Part shown: piece after piece, positions 40,948-43,621 of the stretch
Numbering within the stretch: the first letter of the stretch is position 1
Layout of the letters: each line of letters begins with the position of its first letter
Assembly: GCA_002420015.1 (NCBI GenBank)
Contig: DIHF01000064.1
Location: 35,960-79,580, forward strand
Reading direction: 5' to 3'
DNA: 43,621 nucleotides
Origin: Micavibrio sp. UBA5703
GTDB taxonomy: Bacteria; Pseudomonadota; Alphaproteobacteria; Micavibrionales; Micavibrionaceae
The notes under the pieces: model-generated
Databases searched by the model: none
Told to the model about the DNA's origin: nothing
Seen by the model: the letters and a program-made list of their open reading frames with translations, nothing else
Position numbers and translations under genes: made by a program

Positions 40948-42054
40948 TTACGTTTGTAAAGCCATGTCGTTCCTGTGGACGAGGGCGTCGCGCCCGGAAA
41001 AGCCTAGAATCTCGTGAATCTCGGCGGTTTTTTTGCCGATGATTTTTAAAGCGTCCTCGGAGGCGTAAGCGCTGAGGCCGATGCCGACAATTTTTCCATC
41101 GGCGGTTTTGATGGTCACGGCATCGCCGCGCTCGAAATCGCCTTCAATTTTCTTCACGCCAATCGGCAAAAGGCTTTTGCCTTCCTTCAGCGCCTTGAGC
41201 GCCCCGGCATCAATCACCAGAACACCCTTGGGGTGCATATGGGTTGCGATCCAGCGCTTGCGTGAATTGGGCGCATGCTCCATTGCTTTGAACAAGGTGC
41301 ATTTGCCGTCGAAACTTCCGGCGATCACGAGCGATATCCCGGCGCGGGTGGCCGCTTGCGCGGCCTCAATCTTGCTCCGCATTCCTCCGGTAGAGAGGCC
41401 GGGCAGGGCATCACCCGCCATTTTGATATGTTCTTCGGTGACAGTTTCGACAACCGGAATGTGTTCAGCCTTCGGATCGGTGCCGGGGTCGGCGGTGTAA
41501 AGGCCGCTTGTCGTCGTCAAAAGAATAACCGTGTCAGCCTCGATCATCTGCGCCACGCGGGCGGCAAGGCGGTCATTGTCGCCAAAACGCAGCTCTTCGG
41601 TCAGAATCGTGTCGTTTTCGTTGATGATGGGGACAATGCCCTTTGAGACAAGTTCTTGTAATGTGGCGCGGGCGTTCAGGTGAGTCCGGCGGTTTTCGGT
41701 TTCACCCATCGTCAAAAGAACCTGCGCCACGCCAACGCCGTGCTTGGCAAAGGCAAGCGCATAGCCGTTGAACACATGCGGCTGGCCGACAGCAGAAGCT
41801 GCTTGTTTCAGAGGAAGCGGGATTTTGCCAGGCGGTATATCCGACGAAATTCCCATCTCTTTCCTGCCGAGCGCCACCGCACCCGAAGAAACGATGATGA
41901 TTTCTTTATGGTCTTTGAGAAATGCGCAGATTTTCGCGGAGAAATCATCGACCCATGCCTGATTAAGCTCACCTCGCGCCTTATCCGTCAGCAGGGCCGA
42001 ACCGACCTTGATGACGATGCGTTTTCCGTTGGCTATGGCTTCAGTCGCGCTCAT
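40948..42054 (-). CDS. proB: Glutamate 5-kinase
   Basis: A 368-aa kinase that makes gamma-glutamyl phosphate, the substrate for ProA. The amino-acid-kinase domain starts RIVIKVGSALLTD and has NENDTILTEELRFGDNDRLAA; the C-terminal PUA domain is at about 280-368. It overlaps the end of obgE by 14 nt. The usual next gene, proA, is absent here and lies at 22009-23286. Confidence 0.95.
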   Translation of the reverse strand: MSATEAIANGKRIVIKVGSALLTDKARGELNQAWVDDFSAKICAFLKDHKEIIIVSSGAVALGRKEMGISSDIPPGKIPLPLKQAASAVGQPHVFNGYALAFAKHGVGVAQVLLTMGETENRRTHLNARATLQELVSKGIVPIINENDTILTEELRFGDNDRLAARVAQMIEADTVILLTTTSGLYTADPGTDPKAEHIPVVETVTEEHIKMAGDALPGLSTGGMRSKIEAAQAATRAGISLVIAGSFDGKCTLFKAMEHAPNSRKRWIATHMHPKGVLVIDAGALKALKEGKSLLPIGVKKIEGDFERGDAVTIKTADGKIVGIGLSAYASEDALKIIGKKTAEIHEILGFSGRDALVHRNDMALQT

Positions 42055-43054
42055 CTTCCGGTTCTTCTTTTCGCTTTATCTTCTTTGCAACGGCAAACAA
42101 CACATCTTTGACGCCTTCGCCGGAAACAGCGGATATGCAATAAACTTTCTTTTTGATTGCTTTTTCGAGCGTTTTGGCCTGATCCTGCGACAGCTCGGGG
42201 CCGAGGGCATCGCATTTATTCAATACCACAAATTCCTCCTTGGCATCCAGCCCGTGGCCGTATTCCTTGAGTTCCGTGCGGATGGTCTTATAGGATTTGA
42301 CGATATCGTCGCCCGTTACATCTATCAGGTGAATGAGCGCTGCGGTACGTTCCACATGCCCCAAAAAGCGGTCGCCAAGCCCGGTGCCTTCATGCGCGCC
42401 CTCGATCAGGCCGGGAATATCGGCCACAACAAATTCCCTGTCGCCCGCCTTCACAACGCCGAGATTGGGGTGAAGGGTCGTGAAGGGGTAATCGGCAATT
42501 TTCGGTTTTGCGTTGGAGCAGGCCGAAAGAAAAGTAGATTTCCCGGCATTGGGCATTCCGACAAGGCCGACATCGGCAATAAGTTTAAGCCGAAGCCACA
42601 CGGCGGCTTCCTGTCCCGGCCAGCCGGGACCAAAGCGGCGAGGGGCCTTGTTGGTCGAGCTTTTATAATGGGCATTGCCGAAACCGCCATCGCCGCCCTT
42701 GAGAAACAGCATGCGTTCCCCGGCATGGGTAAAGTCGGCCAGAACCGTTTCCTTGTTTTCATCGAGAATTTGCGTACCGACGGGAACCCGGATGATGCAA
42801 TCTGCGCCGGCCGGGCCGCTGCAATCCCCGCCCATGCCGTTCTGGCCGGACTGGGCCTTGAAATGCTGCTGATAACGGAAATCGATGAGGGTGTTGAGTT
42901 CAGCCACAACCTCGAATATCACATCGCCGCCCTTGCCGCCGTTCCCGCCATTGGGCCCGCCGAACTCGACATATTTTTCCCGCCGGAAGGAGACGCATCC
43001 GGGGCCGCCTTTGCCGCTTTGCAGGTATATCTTGGCTTCGTCGAGGAATTTCAT
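42041..43054 (-). CDS. obgE: GTPase Obg (CgtA)
   Basis: A 337-aa Obg GTPase. The N-terminal Gly-rich Obg fold is at about 1-158 (GGPNGGNGGKGGDVIFE), G1 is GMPNAGKST near 166, G3 VADIPGLIEGAHEG, and NKCD is the G4 motif. It acts in 50S assembly and stress signalling. It overlaps proB by 14 nt and is separated from rpmA by a terminator-like palindrome. Confidence 0.96.
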   Translation of the reverse strand: MKFLDEAKIYLQSGKGGPGCVSFRREKYVEFGGPNGGNGGKGGDVIFEVVAELNTLIDFRYQQHFKAQSGQNGMGGDCSGPAGADCIIRVPVGTQILDENKETVLADFTHAGERMLFLKGGDGGFGNAHYKSSTNKAPRRFGPGWPGQEAAVWLRLKLIADVGLVGMPNAGKSTFLSACSNAKPKIADYPFTTLHPNLGVVKAGDREFVVADIPGLIEGAHEGTGLGDRFLGHVERTAALIHLIDVTGDDIVKSYKTIRTELKEYGHGLDAKEEFVVLNKCDALGPELSQDQAKTLEKAIKKKVYCISAVSGEGVKDVLFAVAKKIKRKEEPEDERD

Positions 43055-43070
43055 TTCTTTTTATCCAATA

Positions 43071-43106
43071 AAAAAGGAAGGTTTTAAAACCTTCCTTTCA
43101 AAAAAC
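43071..43106 (-). terminator. Bidirectional-looking terminator between rpmA and obgE
   Basis: AAAGGAAGGTTTT (43073-43085) and AAAACCTTCCTTT (43086-43098) form a 13-bp palindrome, flanked by A runs on both sides (T runs in the minus strand after the hairpin). It should end transcription leaving rpmA, leaving obgE partly dependent on read-through or another promoter. Confidence 0.75.
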
Positions 43107-43122
43107 CATTTGTATCCGAAGG

Positions 43123-43404
43123 TTACTCAGCCGCTTGTGCGCCGCCATCGTTGGCCGGAACAACATTGACGATCGGCTTTCCGCCTGCGCCTCTTTGGAA
43201 CAGAACCTGGCCGTTGAGCAGGGCAAACAGCGTGTGGTCCTTGCCCATGCCTACATTCTTGCCCGGCATGTATTTCGTGCCGCGCTGACGGACGATGATG
43301 TTACCGGCAAGAATTTTCTCGCCGCCGTATCTTTTAACGCCCAGGCGACGACCTTCTGAATCGCGTCCGTTTCTGGAGCTACCGCCTGCTTTTTTATGTG
43401 CCAT
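43123..43404 (-). CDS. rpmA: 50S ribosomal protein L27
   Basis: A 93-aa L27. The classic N-terminus AHKKAGGSSRNGRDSEG is complete (it starts right after Met, without a cleavable extension), and RQRGTKYMPGKNVGMGKDHTLFAL follows. It lies 25 nt downstream of rplU, forming the usual rplU-rpmA pair. Confidence 0.97.
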   Translation of the reverse strand: MAHKKAGGSSRNGRDSEGRRLGVKRYGGEKILAGNIIVRQRGTKYMPGKNVGMGKDHTLFALLNGQVLFQRGAGGKPIVNVVPANDGGAQAAE

Positions 43405-43429
43405 TTTACGTCTCCTGTTCCTTTAAATC

Positions 43430-43621
43430 CTAGGCCGCTTTAATGTCCGTGATCTGGATCACTGTCAGTTCCTGACGGTGGCCGTTCTTGCGGCGGTAAT
43501 TCTGGCGGCGCTTTTTCTTAAAAATAACGACCTTCTCGGCGCGGAGATGCGAAACAATCTTCGCCTTTACCTGAGCCCCTTTCACGAGCGGATCGCCAAC
43601 CTTGGCGGTCTTGCCGTCGCC
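43430..43621 (-). CDS. rplU: 50S ribosomal protein L21 (partial, 3' end only)
   Basis: The last 63 codons of L21 run in from the window edge and stop at TAG 43430-43432. The family segment VIFKKKRRQNYRRKNGHRQ and the ending TVIQITDI are clear. The N-terminal part lies beyond the window. Confidence 0.94.
   Translation of the reverse strand, partial: GDGKTAKVGDPLVKGAQVKAKIVSHLRAEKVVIFKKKRRQNYRRKNGHRQELTVIQITDIKAA

Noticed and set aside
42008..43087. 359-codon plus-strand frame opposite obgE
   Set aside because: It is the complement of a complete Obg GTPase gene and lacks start signals.

Overview
The window is a stretch of alphaproteobacterial chromosome made mostly of housekeeping genes. The assignment rests on a CcrM-type GANTC methyltransferase, an F0 ATP synthase operon with a separate b' subunit, a zapA / 6S RNA / 5-formyltetrahydrofolate cyclo-ligase neighbourhood, a LexA box of the alphaproteobacterial GTTC-N7-GTTC type, and the block rplU-rpmA-obgE-proB / proA-nadD-rsfS-rlmH-envC-ctpA-divergent polysaccharide deacetylase-rppH. 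The exact lineage cannot be fixed by eye.

Layout. 1-2400: a 53-aa coiled-coil ORF, zapA, a nested inverted repeat, a probable 6S RNA, then an unrecognised membrane protein and a small antiparallel membrane ORF. 2383-3774: folate cyclo-ligase and a YmdB-type phosphoesterase. 3775-5724 (minus): a response regulator, a translationally coupled helical partner and a third protein of unknown function. 5826-6581: yebC. 6594-8532 (minus): three tandem membrane-anchored proteins that appear to be diverged paralogues. 8651-11194: ruvCAB plus a small UspB-like membrane protein, preceded by a LexA box; ruvA carries a near-consensus parS site. 11523-15621: ybgC-tolQRAB, with no pal following. 15611-23286 (minus): rppH, divergent polysaccharide deacetylase, ctpA, envC, rlmH, rsfS, a promoter/terminator-bounded ncRNA or attenuator, nadD, proA. 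23297-25874 (minus): atpIBEF'F. 26024-33503 (minus): smc, a DsbA-like protein, an OmpA-like protein, an inositol monophosphatase, efp, a DUF721/DciA protein. 33533-35692 (plus): mutY and a secreted protein of unknown function. 35693-37605 (minus): ccrM and rnhB. 37702-37989: a YbjQ-like protein. 37986-43621 (minus): pepN, proB, obgE, rpmA, partial rplU.

Functionally the window covers envelope maintenance (Tol, EnvC/CtpA, an OmpA-like protein), DNA repair and recombination (RuvABC, MutY, RNase HII), chromosome organisation (SMC, a parS-like site, CcrM, DciA), translation (EF-P, RlmH, RsfS, L27, L21, Obg) and energy (F0).

The genome is rich in short palindromic repeats. They fill the larger gaps and have also entered genes: one lies in frame in rnhB, two in pepN, and one supplies the C-terminus of RuvC. 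The most interesting items are (i) three tandem membrane-anchored proteins in which two cysteines are exactly 117 residues apart in every copy, (ii) in-frame palindromes in conserved enzymes, (iii) an undescribed ncRNA/attenuator ahead of rsfS, (iv) a parS-like 22-bp palindrome inside ruvA, and (v) a dense GANTC cluster on the ccrM promoter.
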